The position numbers and the translations under genes were made by a program. 64,000 bases of DNA from RGIG5299 sp045588575 (GTDB lineage Bacteria; Bacillota; Clostridia; Oscillospirales; RGIG5299). The stretch covers positions 1 through 64,000 of the forward strand of contig JAZNEJ010000008.1 of the NCBI GenBank assembly GCA_045588575.1, in the 5' to 3' direction. The notes beneath the pieces are model-generated. The model was not told the DNA's origin and did not search any database. It was given only the letters and a program-made list of their open reading frames with translations. The number at the start of each line of letters is the position of its first letter. Position 1 is the stretch's first letter. Below, piece by piece: positions 1-8,880 of this stretch.

Positions 1-59
1 AAAAAAATAATGTATAATATATAGTGTATAAATATATTTTGCATTTGGGAGAAAATTAC

Positions 60-896
60 ATGCGTTATTCGGGCGTTTTACTTTTAACAGATTTAGACGG
101 AACTTTTTTAAACGACGACGTTCAAGTTGTTAAGGCAAACATTGATGCCGTTAATAAATTCGTAAGCGAAGGCGGACTCTTCAGCGTTGCCTCGGGCAGA
201 CCGCCCGCATCGGCGCTTCAATACGTATGCGAATGCAAGGTGAATTTCCCCGCCATTACCTTTAACGGCGCAATGATTTACGATTTTGAAAAAGAAAAAT
301 CCGAAATGGTTTTAAATCCCACCAAGGAAACTGCCGACAAGGTTTTTGAAATTTATAAAAAATTTAACGAAAAATATCCCGATAAGGTTGGCTTTCTCGG
401 CTATTACGAGAAGGATTTAATTGCCGCAAACGATACTAAATATTGTCTTCTTATGAAGCCGTTTGAAAAGCTTAATTTTAAAATTGAGCCCGATTTGAGC
501 AAATTCCCTTTCCCTGCGGTTAAATATATTTTCGTTTCGGAACCCGAAATAATCGACGAGCTCGTTTCGGAGCTTAACACGCACTCCGATAAATTCAGAA
601 CAACAAGCCCCGGAAAATATTTTGCCGAGGTTTTAAAAATAGGCGCCGACAAAGGAGCTTCAATGGAAAAGGCGCTTGAATTAAGAAAAGATGAAATTAA
701 AACGGTTGTTGCCATAGGCGATTATTTTAACGACCTTTGCATTTTGGAAAAGGCAGACATTAAGGCTGTTGTTAAAGGTGCTCCCAAAGAGCTTACCGAT
801 ATTGCCGATTACGTTACCGAGAAATCGAACAACGAGGGCGCGGTGGCAGACCTTATTGAGCATTTGGAGGAAATTTTAAGTGGAAAAGCTCGATAA
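60..896 (+). CDS. HAD superfamily (Cof-type) sugar-phosphatase-like hydrolase
   Basis: A cytoplasmic phosphatase of the HAD superfamily, Cof/YbiV type, which usually dephosphorylates sugar phosphates or flavin and PLP-type metabolites. Motif I is visible as DLDGT near residues 11-15, with the nucleophile and acid Asp pair. The C-terminal GDYFND is motif IV. The length of 278 aa is normal for Cof-type proteins. I chose the ATG at 60 because a GGGAG lies 9 bases upstream; the reading frame is open further upstream but has no RBS there. The gene overlaps the next one by 17 bases, so the two are probably co-transcribed. The substrate cannot be read from the sequence. Confidence 0.85.
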   Translation: MRYSGVLLLTDLDGTFLNDDVQVVKANIDAVNKFVSEGGLFSVASGRPPASALQYVCECKVNFPAITFNGAMIYDFEKEKSEMVLNPTKETADKVFEIYKKFNEKYPDKVGFLGYYEKDLIAANDTKYCLLMKPFEKLNFKIEPDLSKFPFPAVKYIFVSEPEIIDELVSELNTHSDKFRTTSPGKYFAEVLKIGADKGASMEKALELRKDEIKTVVAIGDYFNDLCILEKADIKAVVKGAPKELTDIADYVTEKSNNEGAVADLIEHLEEILSGKAR

Positions 897-2712
897 AATT
901 CTTCAAACGGTTCAAAAACCGGCAAGATACATAGGCGGTGAATTCGGGCAGGTTATTAAAGACGTTAACAGCGTTGACGTCCGTTTTGCCTTCTGTTTTC
1001 CCGACAGCTACGATATAGGCATGAGCCATCTCGGAATGAAGCTTCTTTATTCACTTATAAACGCAAGAGAAGACTCATACTGCGAAAGAGTTTTCGCTCC
1101 CTCGCTTGAAATGGCGGAAAAAATGAGAGAAGAAAATCTTCCTCTTTTTTCACTTGAAACAAAAACTCCTTTAATACAATTTGATATAGTTGGCTTTACT
1201 CTTCAATATGAGCTTTGCTACACCAACGTTTTATATATGCTTGACCTTGCAAACATTCCCTTCCGTTCGAGCGAAAGAGGAAACGGTTATCCGTTAATAG
1301 TCGGCGGCGGCCCTTGCACCGTTAACGCCGAGCCCATTGCCGATTTCTTCGATTTGTTTATGATTGGCGACGGCGAAGACGTTATGAACGAGCTTATTTC
1401 GCTTTACGCCGACTGCAAAAAGCAAGGCTATGACAAGGCGGAATTTTTGAAAAAGGCGGCAAAGCTCGAGGGTGTTTACGTTCCTTCTCTCTACGAGGTA
1501 AGCTATAATGCCGACGGCACCGTTAAAGAAATTAAAAATTCCCCCGAGGCGCCCAAGCAGGTTAAAAGGTGCGTTATAAAAAATTTCGATACCTCTTTTT
1601 ATCCCGAAACCTTCGTTGTTCCTTATTCCGCCGCAGTGCACGACAGAGCCTGCGTTGAGGTTTTAAGAGGCTGTATGCGAGGTTGCAGATTTTGTCAGGC
1701 AGGCTATATTTACCGTCCGCTTCGTGAAAGAAATCCCGAAAGATTAAATGAGCTTGCGAAAAAGCTCGTTAAGGCAACAGGCTACGAGGAGCTTTCACTT
1801 CTTTCGTTAAGCACCAGCGATTACACCCGTTTGGAAGAGCTTTTGGAGCTTTTATATTCTTGGACCGACGAGGAAAAAACCTCGATTTCACTCCCGTCTT
1901 TGAGAGTAGACAGCTTTACAGACAAAATAAGAGATAAGGTAACCCGTGTTAAAAAATCGGGGCTTACTTTTGCCCCCGAGGCAGGCACTCAACGTCTTCG
2001 CGACGTTATTAACAAAAACGTTACCGAGGAGGAGCTTCGCAAAACCGCCGACATTGCTTTCGACGGCGGATATACCTCTTTAAAGCTTTATTTTATGTGC
2101 GGTCTTCCCACCGAGCGCGAGGAGGATTTAGAGGGCATTATAAAGCTTTCGGGCGAAATTGTGGATTTGTTTTATAAAAATCCCAACCGTCAAAAAGGAA
2201 AGAGCTTTTCGCTTTCGGCTTCCGTTGCCTGCTTCGTCCCCAAGCCCTTTACCGCTTTTCAGTGGGAGCCGCAGGACAGTTTGGAAACACTTATAGAAAA
2301 ACAACGGTTTTTGAAAAATTACCCCAAATCTAAAAAAATAACAATTTCGGTGCATAAACCATATACTTCTTTTATGGAGGGTGTTTTTGCAAGAGGCGAC
2401 AGACGTCTTTCAAAGGTTATTGAAACGGCCTACAAAAACGGCTCGGTTTTCGATAGCTGGGACGAGCATTTTAATTTCGAGCGTTGGATGGAAAGCTTTG
2501 AAAAAGAAGGCTTATCTCCCGAATTTTATGCAAACCGTCGCAGAGATTTCGACGAAATTATGCCGTGGGACGTTATCGATGCCCGTATTACCAAGGAATT
2601 TTTGAAAAGAGAAGCCGAAAAGGCATATAAAGCGCAAACCTCTCCCAACTGCCGCGAAAAATGCTTGGCTTGCGGCGCAGGCTGCAAAAACGGAAAGGTG
2701 GGCGTTTTATGA
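880..2712 (+). CDS. B12-binding-type radical SAM protein (TIGR03960-like)
   Basis: A radical SAM enzyme of the family that carries an N-terminal cobalamin-binding-like domain (about residues 1-200) followed by the radical SAM barrel. The [4Fe-4S] ligands are C265, C269 and C272 in the segment CMRGCRFC. A second Cys cluster, NCREKCLACGAGC, sits at the C-terminus. The length of 610 aa fits the family. It starts with GTG, preceded by GGAGG. Its stop overlaps the ATG of the next gene (ATGA). In many Clostridia this gene is paired with, or fused to, the DUF2344 partner found directly downstream here. The exact reaction is not established. Confidence 0.85.
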   Translation: MEKLDKILQTVQKPARYIGGEFGQVIKDVNSVDVRFAFCFPDSYDIGMSHLGMKLLYSLINAREDSYCERVFAPSLEMAEKMREENLPLFSLETKTPLIQFDIVGFTLQYELCYTNVLYMLDLANIPFRSSERGNGYPLIVGGGPCTVNAEPIADFFDLFMIGDGEDVMNELISLYADCKKQGYDKAEFLKKAAKLEGVYVPSLYEVSYNADGTVKEIKNSPEAPKQVKRCVIKNFDTSFYPETFVVPYSAAVHDRACVEVLRGCMRGCRFCQAGYIYRPLRERNPERLNELAKKLVKATGYEELSLLSLSTSDYTRLEELLELLYSWTDEEKTSISLPSLRVDSFTDKIRDKVTRVKKSGLTFAPEAGTQRLRDVINKNVTEEELRKTADIAFDGGYTSLKLYFMCGLPTEREEDLEGIIKLSGEIVDLFYKNPNRQKGKSFSLSASVACFVPKPFTAFQWEPQDSLETLIEKQRFLKNYPKSKKITISVHKPYTSFMEGVFARGDRRLSKVIETAYKNGSVFDSWDEHFNFERWMESFEKEGLSPEFYANRRRDFDEIMPWDVIDARITKEFLKREAEKAYKAQTSPNCREKCLACGAGCKNGKVGVL

Positions 2713-3362
2713 AAAACGACAGTATAAGAATTAGAATTACCTTCAGAAAAACAGAAGCGGTGAGATACGTTTCGCATCTTGATATGATGCGTACCTTTAT
2801 GAGAGCGCTTCGAAGAAGCGGCCTTCCCATTGTTTACACCGAGGGTTTTAACGTGCATCCCGTTATGATTTTTACGCCGCCGCTTTCGGTTGGTTACACA
2901 AGCGAATGCGAGTTTTTAGAGGTGGGCCTTACAAAAGAAATGCCTTTAAAGGAAATTTTAAAAAGCATTTGCGTAGCGCTTCCCGAAGGCTTTATGGCAA
3001 CCGCCGTATCTTTCCCTCAAAACAAAATTCCCGATATGCGCTACTCGGTTTACACCGTTTCCGACGAGGCTCTTTTAGGCAAAAAAGCCGACTTTGAAAG
3101 CTTTGCTTTAAGAGATTCGGTTATGGTTTCCAAATCTACCAAAAGCACCACCGCAACGGTTGACGTTGCTCCTTACATTAAGGATTTTTCATTTGAAGAA
3201 ATCGGCGGCAAGGGCGTTATAACCTTAACGCTTCCTTCAAAACAGGAAATTACAGTTAATCCCAAGCTTGTAATTGACGCCTTTGCTTCTGAATTTTCTC
3301 TTTCGCTTCTCCCCGATTATAAGCGTATTGCTATTTTGGGAGAAGACAAAAAACCGCTTTAA
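2709..3362 (+). CDS. DUF2344 / TIGR03936 radical SAM-linked protein
   Basis: The partner of the preceding radical SAM protein. The N-terminus has the recognisable pattern YVSHLDMMRTFMRALRRSGL followed by GFNVHP, diagnostic of the DUF2344 family. In other genomes this domain is fused to the C-terminus of the radical SAM protein; here it is a separate 217-aa protein. The start is the ATG at 2709, which overlaps the upstream stop codon and so implies translational coupling. An upstream in-frame start at 2661 is possible but lies inside the previous gene without an RBS. No catalytic residues are known. Confidence 0.82.
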   Translation: MKNDSIRIRITFRKTEAVRYVSHLDMMRTFMRALRRSGLPIVYTEGFNVHPVMIFTPPLSVGYTSECEFLEVGLTKEMPLKEILKSICVALPEGFMATAVSFPQNKIPDMRYSVYTVSDEALLGKKADFESFALRDSVMVSKSTKSTTATVDVAPYIKDFSFEEIGGKGVITLTLPSKQEITVNPKLVIDAFASEFSLSLLPDYKRIAILGEDKKPL

Positions 3363-3406
3363 TCTTTTAAAAAATTTTGCATAAATATATTTAAGGAGGA
3401 TTTTTT

Positions 3407-3772
3407 ATGGCTAACGATTTTATAAACGAGGTTGCCGATAAGGCTAAAATTGCCGCTGAATATGCAGGCAAAAAGGTCGGCGTGGTTGTTGACATAACTA
3501 AACTTAATCTTAAGCTTTGCGATGCGAAAAACACTCTTGAAAAAAGCTTTGCGGAGCTTGGAAAGCTTACATACGATTCCGAAATGAAGGGCTCGGACAA
3601 TACCGATGCAATTCAAACCGTTTGCGCAGAGATAAGCGGTCTTAAAGAAAAAATTAAAATACTTAAATCGGAAATTGCAGCCGCAACAGGAAAAAGCGTT
3701 TGCAAAAAATGCGGAAAATCAAACCCCGAATCGAGCAAGTTTTGCAACTCCTGCGGTGAGGTTATAAGCTGA
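3407..3772 (+). CDS. Zinc-ribbon domain protein with coiled coil
   Basis: A 121-aa protein with a helical N-terminal two thirds, heptad-like around residues 30-95, and a C-terminal zinc ribbon with the spacing CKKCG...FCNSCG (about residues 98-117). Four Cys ligands are intact. A strong AAGGAGG lies 9 bases before the ATG. Proteins with this build are common small hypotheticals in Clostridia and no function is known. It is followed two bases later by the DUF951 gene and then prfA, so it probably shares their transcript. Confidence 0.72.
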   Translation: MANDFINEVADKAKIAAEYAGKKVGVVVDITKLNLKLCDAKNTLEKSFAELGKLTYDSEMKGSDNTDAIQTVCAEISGLKEKIKILKSEIAAATGKSVCKKCGKSNPESSKFCNSCGEVIS

Positions 3773-3774
3773 CA

Positions 3775-3957
3775 ATGGATATTAAGGTCGGCGATACCGT
3801 TTTAATGAAAAAACCGCATCCATGCGGCTCACAAACGATGAAGGTTTTACGGGTTGGGCTCGATTACCGTTTGGAATGCACCGGCTGCGGCAGGGTTATT
3901 ATGTCTCCCAGACGTCTTATAGACAAACATATTAAAAAAGTTGTTTCCGATAATTAA
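3775..3957 (+). CDS. DUF951 family small protein
   Basis: A 60-aa protein matching the DUF951 family, which is near universal in Firmicutes and often adjacent to translation genes. Recognisable features are the opening DIKVGDTVLMKKPHPCG and the second half with CTGCGR, which together give three Cys residues likely to form a metal site or KOW-like fold. It sits between the zinc-ribbon gene and prfA with 2 and 9 base gaps. The function is unknown; RNA or ribosome binding is an inference from its small beta fold and neighbours. Confidence 0.83.
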   Translation: MDIKVGDTVLMKKPHPCGSQTMKVLRVGLDYRLECTGCGRVIMSPRRLIDKHIKKVVSDN

Positions 3958-3966
3958 GAGGTTAAA

Positions 3967-5031
3967 ATGCTTGAAAAATTAAACGCCGTTTATGAAAAAT
4001 TCAACGGCATTGAAGAAAAGCTGGCTTTGCCCGATACTCTTTCCGACATGAACGAATATAAGCGTCTTATGCGCGAAAGAAAAGAAATTTTGCCCGTTTA
4101 CGAAAAGTTTACGGAATATAAAAGGGTTTTGCAAAATATAGAAGATGCAAAGGAAATTTTAGCATCAAACGACGCCGACCTCAAAGCACTTGCCGAGGAG
4201 GAGCTTAGTTCCTCCGAAAAGGAGCTTTTAAAAATTGAAGAAGAGTTAAAATTTCTTCTCATTCCCAAAGATGCAAACGATGACAAAAGCGTTATTGTTG
4301 AAATTCGAGGCGGCGCGGGCGGTGAGGAAGCCGCACTTTTTGCCGCATCGCTTTACAGAATGTATTCGATGTACAGCGACACCAAGGGCTTTAAAACAGA
4401 AATAATAAACGTAAATGAAACCGAGCTCGGCGGCTATAAGGAAATTTCCTTTATGATTTTGGGCGAGGGCGCTTTTTCGCGTCTTAAATTTGAAAGCGGC
4501 GTTCACCGAGTTCAAAGAGTGCCCGATACCGAAAGCGGCGGAAGAATTCACACCTCCACCGTTACCGTTGCGGTTTTGCCCGAGGCCGAAGAGGTTGATT
4601 TTGAAATCAATCCCGCCGACCTTCAAATAGATACCTACCGTTCAAGCGGTGCAGGCGGTCAGCACGTTAATAAAACCGAATCGGCCATTCGAATAACTCA
4701 CATTCCCACCGGCACGGTGGTTGAATGTCAGGAGGAACGCAGTCAGCACAAAAACAGAGAAAAGGCTTTAAGGGTTTTGCGCTCGAAAATCTGTGAAAGA
4801 ATGCAAGCCGAGGAAGATGCCAAAATTGCCGAAACACGTAAAACGCAGGTCGGCACGGGCGACCGAAGCGAGCGAATCCGCACCTACAATTTTCCGCAAA
4901 GCCGAGTTACCGACCACCGAATAGGCTTAACTCTTTATAAGTTAGAATCGTTTTTAAACGGAAATATAGACGAAATGGTTGATGCGCTTATAACCGCAGA
5001 AAGAATTTCAAAATTAAAAGAAGAGGCGTAA
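3967..5031 (+). CDS. prfA: Peptide chain release factor 1
   Basis: RF1 recognises UAA and UAG stop codons and triggers peptide release. The catalytic GGQ motif is at residues 230-232 inside GAGGQHVNKTESAI. The codon-recognition tripeptide region reads VPDTESGGRIHTS, the RF1 (PxT) form and not the SPF of RF2; it is PDT here, where Escherichia coli has PAT. The length of 354 aa is typical. An AAGAGG upstream supports the ATG. It is followed 4 bases later by the Sua5-CoaE fusion; Sua5 is a frequent neighbour of prfA in Firmicutes. Confidence 0.96.
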   Translation: MLEKLNAVYEKFNGIEEKLALPDTLSDMNEYKRLMRERKEILPVYEKFTEYKRVLQNIEDAKEILASNDADLKALAEEELSSSEKELLKIEEELKFLLIPKDANDDKSVIVEIRGGAGGEEAALFAASLYRMYSMYSDTKGFKTEIINVNETELGGYKEISFMILGEGAFSRLKFESGVHRVQRVPDTESGGRIHTSTVTVAVLPEAEEVDFEINPADLQIDTYRSSGAGGQHVNKTESAIRITHIPTGTVVECQEERSQHKNREKALRVLRSKICERMQAEEDAKIAETRKTQVGTGDRSERIRTYNFPQSRVTDHRIGLTLYKLESFLNGNIDEMVDALITAERISKLKEEA

Positions 5032-5035
5032 CCAC

Positions 5036-6649
5036 TTGAAAACACGCTATTTTTTGCGAGAGCAGACAAACGGTTTCGAAAACGAAATAAAGGCTGCCGC
5101 CGAAATTATTAAAAACGGCGGTCTTGTTGCCGTGCCCACCGAAACCGTTTACGGTCTTGCCGCAAACGCTCTTATGCCCGATGCGGTTAAACGAATTTTC
5201 GAGGTTAAGGGTAGGCCGCAGGATAACCCTTTAATCGTCCACGTTGCAAAGCCTGAGGACGTTTATCTTTTTGCAAAAGAAATTTCGCCGCTTGCCAAAA
5301 AGGCAATAAAAGCCTTTATGCCCGGCCCATTTACCGCGGTTTTGCCGAAGCAAAGCGTTATTCCGAGCGTTACTACCGCAGGGCTTGATTCGGTTGCAAT
5401 AAGATGTCCTTCACACGAAATAATGAATAAAATTATCTCGACTTCGGGCGTTCCCATTGCCGCTCCGAGCGCTAATATATCGGGCCTTCCTTCCCCCACC
5501 TGCTTTGAGCATTGCCTTAAAGACCTAAACGGCAAAATCGAAGGAATTGTTGACGGCGGAAGCTCTGAATTCGGTGTTGAATCCACCGTTGTTTCCTTTC
5601 TTTCCGATAAGGCGGTTATTTGCCGCCCCGGCGCAATAACAAAAGAAATGCTCGTTAATCTTTTGGGAGAGGAAAACGTTATTGATTTATCGGAAGATAA
5701 AAGCGAGAGGCCCGTTTCTCCCGGAATGAAACACCGCCACTATTCTCCCTCAATTCCTCTTTATACCGTTACGGGTGAAAAGGCAGAGGAATATATAAAA
5801 CAAAGATGTGAAAACGAAAACGGCATTGCCGTTATGAGCTATAAAGAAGACAGAAAAAAATATAACACCCTCCATTTCTTCGAATTCGGTGAAAGAGGAA
5901 AGCCCGAAACGCAGGCCGCCTCTCTTTTTGCCGCATTAAGAGCTGCCGACGATAAAAAAGATGAAATTTCACTCATTTTATCTGTTGCTCCCGAAAATAA
6001 AAAAGAGGGCGCGGCAGTTTTAAACCGATTAAATAAAGCCGCTTCGCAAAAGAAAATACATCTTGTAAAAAATCCCACCGTAATTGGAGTTACGGGCAAA
6101 AGCGGAAGCGGAAAAAGCACGGTTTCAAAAGAAATTGCAAACAGACTGGGTTATTTTTACATTGATTGCGACCTTTTGGCAAATGATATAATTTGGAATT
6201 TTCCGCCTCTTACCGAGCGTATTAAAAAAGAGTTTGCGGTTTCGAGCCGAAAAGAGCTTTCCGAAAAGGTTTTCAGCTCGCCCGATTTATTGGAAAGGCT
6301 TAATTTTTTAACGCTTCCCGTTATAATATCGGAAATTCACAAGGTAATTCATCATAACGCTTCTCTCGGTGTTAAAGGATTTATTATAGACGGCGCAACG
6401 ATAATAGAAAGTAAGGTTTCGGTTTTCCTTTCAGCCCTTGTTTTCGTTAAGTGCGATGAGGAAACCGCAATAAACCGTATAATAAAGAGAGATAATATTT
6501 CAAGGGAGATTGCCGTTAGAAGAATTAAGTCGCAAAAGCCCAATGAATTTTATAAAAAAGAGGCTGATATAACTCTTGCAACCGATTGTGAGCTTGAGCT
6601 TTCGGTTAAAAATCTTATAAATGAACTTCAGTTGAAAGGAATAGAATAA
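5036..6649 (+). CDS. Fusion of Sua5/TsaC threonylcarbamoyl-AMP synthase and CoaE-like dephospho-CoA kinase
   Basis: Residues 1 to about 340 are a Sua5-type protein: a YrdC domain (GGLVAVPTETVYGLAANA, then KGRPQDNPL) and a C-terminal Sua5 domain after PGMKHRHYSP. It makes threonylcarbamoyl-AMP for t6A37 of ANN-decoding tRNAs. Residues from about 347 carry a second enzyme. Its P-loop GKSGSGKS is at 354-361, followed by YIDCD, which holds the acidic residue of the CoaE DAD position, and by the lid KRDNISREIAVRRIKSQ. This is a dephospho-CoA kinase, the last step of CoA synthesis. Each half has near full family length. The frame is continuous with no internal RBS and ATG at the joint that I can see. 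The start is TTG with AAGAGG upstream. Confidence 0.85.
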   Translation: MKTRYFLREQTNGFENEIKAAAEIIKNGGLVAVPTETVYGLAANALMPDAVKRIFEVKGRPQDNPLIVHVAKPEDVYLFAKEISPLAKKAIKAFMPGPFTAVLPKQSVIPSVTTAGLDSVAIRCPSHEIMNKIISTSGVPIAAPSANISGLPSPTCFEHCLKDLNGKIEGIVDGGSSEFGVESTVVSFLSDKAVICRPGAITKEMLVNLLGEENVIDLSEDKSERPVSPGMKHRHYSPSIPLYTVTGEKAEEYIKQRCENENGIAVMSYKEDRKKYNTLHFFEFGERGKPETQAASLFAALRAADDKKDEISLILSVAPENKKEGAAVLNRLNKAASQKKIHLVKNPTVIGVTGKSGSGKSTVSKEIANRLGYFYIDCDLLANDIIWNFPPLTERIKKEFAVSSRKELSEKVFSSPDLLERLNFLTLPVIISEIHKVIHHNASLGVKGFIIDGATIIESKVSVFLSALVFVKCDEETAINRIIKRDNISREIAVRRIKSQKPNEFYKKEADITLATDCELELSVKNLINELQLKGIE

Positions 6650-6650
6650 T

Positions 6651-8054
6651 ATGGAAAACAAAACTCAGGGTGAAATTCTTTCGGAAAAGCTCGCCAAAAA
6701 GGCAAAAAACATTTTTGAAACGGCAACCGATGCCGAATTAAACGAAATAAATCCCTTTGCAGAGGAATATAAGGCTTTTTTAGATGCCGCAAAAACCGAA
6801 CGCGAAGCCGTCGATTTTGCTGTTTGCGCCGCAAAAAAAGCGGGTTATACCGAATTTGACCGCAAAAAGACCTATAAAGCGGGCGATAAGGTTTTTGAGG
6901 TTAACAGAAACAGCTCGATTATTCTTGCGCACATAGGTAAAAAGAATTTCGAAGAGGGCCTTAACATAACCGCCGCTCATATTGACTGCCCCCGTCTTGA
7001 CTTAAAGCAAAATCCCGTTTACGAAAACGGAAGCGTTTGCTTCTTTAAAACTCATTACTACGGCGGCATTAAAAAATATCAGTGGACCGCTATTCCTCTT
7101 TCACTCCACGGCGTTATTTTGAAAAAAGACGGTGAAAAAATAACCGTCAGAATAGGCGAAGAGCAGGGTGAGCCTTTATTTACCATTACTGACCTTTTGC
7201 CCCATCTTGCAAAAGACCAAATGCAAAAAACTCTTTCAGAGGCATTCACCGGTGAAAACTTAAACGTTTTAATCGGCTCGGTGCCCTTTAAGGACGATAA
7301 AGCAAGTGAAAAGGTTAAGCTTAACGTGCTTTCGCTTCTCTTTGAAAAATATAATATAGTTGAAGAAGATTTCCTTTCGGCAGAGCTTTCACTCACTCCC
7401 GCATTCAAGGCCTCGGATATAGGCTTTGACAGAGGTCTTATCGGCGCTTACGGCCACGATGACCGCTCTAACTCCTTTGCCGCTTTAAAGGCTCTTTTGG
7501 AAATTAAGGAAACTCCCGATAAAACCGCCGTTGTTATTCTTGCCGACAAGGAAGAAATAGGCTCAACGGGCAACACCGGCTTACAGGCTTCTTATTTTAA
7601 AAACTTCGTTACCTCTCTTTGCAGAAAGCACGGAGCCGATGAAATAATTGCCTTTAAAAATTCAAAATGTCTTTCTGCCGACGTTTCGGTTGTTTACGAC
7701 CCGAATTTCCCCGAGGTTTACGAGCTTGCAAACTGCGGCAAGCTTCATTACGGAGGCATTATGGCTAAATATACCGGCGCAAGAGGAAAGAGTGATACCT
7801 CCGATGCATCTGCCGAAACAGTTGCTTATTTCCGTAGAATTTTCGATGAAAACAACGTTTGCTGGCAAACCGGCGAGCTCGGCAAAACCGATATGGGCGG
7901 CGGCGGAACCGTTGCGCAGTATCTTGCACATCTCGATATAGACGTGGTTGATTTCGGCGTTGGCGTTCTTTCAATGCACGCTCCCTTTGAAGTTATTTCA
8001 AAGGCCGACCTCTATATGACTTACAAGGCATTTAACGTTTTTTATAAAAACTAA
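6651..8054 (+). CDS. M18 family aminopeptidase
   Basis: A cytoplasmic zinc aminopeptidase of the M18 (aminopeptidase I, aspartyl aminopeptidase) family, 467 aa. Family marks in order are AAHIDCPRLD near residue 109 (metal-ligand His and Asp), the long insert domain, GHDDRSNSFAAL near 267 (second metal ligand), ADKEEIGSTGNTG (catalytic Glu pair), and the C-terminal LSMHAPFEV (metal His). All catalytic residues appear intact. The gene begins one base after the fusion gene stops, so it is part of the same operon, which ends at the hairpin at 8059. Confidence 0.92.
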   Translation: MENKTQGEILSEKLAKKAKNIFETATDAELNEINPFAEEYKAFLDAAKTEREAVDFAVCAAKKAGYTEFDRKKTYKAGDKVFEVNRNSSIILAHIGKKNFEEGLNITAAHIDCPRLDLKQNPVYENGSVCFFKTHYYGGIKKYQWTAIPLSLHGVILKKDGEKITVRIGEEQGEPLFTITDLLPHLAKDQMQKTLSEAFTGENLNVLIGSVPFKDDKASEKVKLNVLSLLFEKYNIVEEDFLSAELSLTPAFKASDIGFDRGLIGAYGHDDRSNSFAALKALLEIKETPDKTAVVILADKEEIGSTGNTGLQASYFKNFVTSLCRKHGADEIIAFKNSKCLSADVSVVYDPNFPEVYELANCGKLHYGGIMAKYTGARGKSDTSDASAETVAYFRRIFDENNVCWQTGELGKTDMGGGGTVAQYLAHLDIDVVDFGVGVLSMHAPFEVISKADLYMTYKAFNVFYKN

Positions 8055-8058
8055 AAAC

Positions 8059-8095
8059 AGTCGCCGCGTTTATAAGGCGCGGCGACTTATTATTT
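8059..8095. terminator. Bidirectional intrinsic terminator
   Basis: A ten base-pair perfect stem AGTCGCCGCG / CGCGGCGACT with a nine-base loop, flanked by an A-run on the left and TTATTATTTA on the right. It separates the plus-strand aminopeptidase from the minus-strand small-protein cluster and can serve both. Confidence 0.85.
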
Positions 8096-8473
8096 ACCCA
8101 TCATTATATATATTATTGCAAGCAGAAGGTCATCGTCTGCTTTTTCGTTAAAAAGCAAAAAAGCAAGCGCATATAAAAGAAGGTCGTTTGATTTTAAAAG
8201 GCTTGAAAGTCCGCCTCCGAAAAGGCTTCTTTCCGACGAAGCAGTTTGACGGTTTACAGGATTATTCGGCATCTTACCTTCGTACATAGTCCCGTTATAG
8301 CCGTTTGGCCGAGGAGCTTCTTTTTCTATTTTTAAGTATTCACTTTCGGGAGTATCGCCCATTTGAAGCTCTTTATCACGGCTTGAAAGAGGAAGCGAGC
8401 TATCGGCCTTTTTATGCTCTCTTAACGCTTCTTTTATTGCTTCTTCTTTCATTTTGTTAAGCTCATCTTCCAA
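8090..8473 (-). CDS. Unknown small protein with hydrophobic leucine-rich C-terminus
   Basis: A 127-aa protein I do not recognise. The first half is charged and low in complexity. The last 35 residues are very hydrophobic with acidic breaks (LLKSNDLLLYALAFLLF, then DDDLLLAIIYIMMGK), a tail I associate with conserved Clostridia hypotheticals; it may be a membrane hairpin. The start is TTG with AGGGG upstream; the RBS lies across the stop codon of the preceding gene. It is the last gene of a three-gene minus-strand unit. Confidence 0.6.
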   Translation of the reverse strand: MEDELNKMKEEAIKEALREHKKADSSLPLSSRDKELQMGDTPESEYLKIEKEAPRPNGYNGTMYEGKMPNNPVNRQTASSERSLFGGGLSSLLKSNDLLLYALAFLLFNEKADDDLLLAIIYIMMGK

Positions 8474-8482
8474 GGTTTTCCC

Positions 8483-8875
8483 CTACCTTCTCCCGAAAAT
8501 ATTTACGTTTATGCCAAGCGCCCTTACCATTTTTAAAATTCTCATCATTCTTATTGCCCCGTCTACCCTGCCGCTTTTTTCCGTCGACATATAGGGCTTT
8601 AACGAATTAAGTAAGTTTACCTTTTCGGTTTCAACCGAATTGAATCCGCCCAAAAGCGCGCCCGCCTTGGAAAGAAGGTTAGGGTCTAAACCCGATAAAA
8701 GCGAGGTTATATCGGAAAGGCCCGAAAGGTCGGGAATGCTTTCTGCTTTCGGCGCTTCCTCTTTCTTTTCTTCGCTTCCCATATTTTCGGAAAGCTGCTT
8801 TGCAAGGCTTTCAAGCATTTCAAAGCTTTTTGGGTCCGACATAAGACTGTTTAGCATTTCATTAAAGTCGTCCAC
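8483..8875 (-). CDS. Unknown protein, three-gene cluster middle member
   Basis: A 130-aa protein with no function I can name. It has a helical acidic N-terminus (residues 1-30), a Lys/Glu-rich linker (about 31-45), a Leu/Ser-rich middle, and a basic C-terminal helix with the pattern KSGRVDGAIRMMRILKMVR before a short hydrophobic end. The GTG start at 8875 is supported by GGAGTG seven bases upstream. It begins six bases after the preceding gene and is therefore coupled to it. Confidence 0.6.
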   Translation of the reverse strand: MDDFNEMLNSLMSDPKSFEMLESLAKQLSENMGSEEKKEEAPKAESIPDLSGLSDITSLLSGLDPNLLSKAGALLGGFNSVETEKVNLLNSLKPYMSTEKSGRVDGAIRMMRILKMVRALGINVNIFGRR

Positions 8876-8880
8876 TTAAA

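Noticed and set aside
3359..3616. Minus-strand frame across the zinc-ribbon gene
   Set aside because: Antisense shadow; the plus-strand gene has an RBS and a Cys4 motif.
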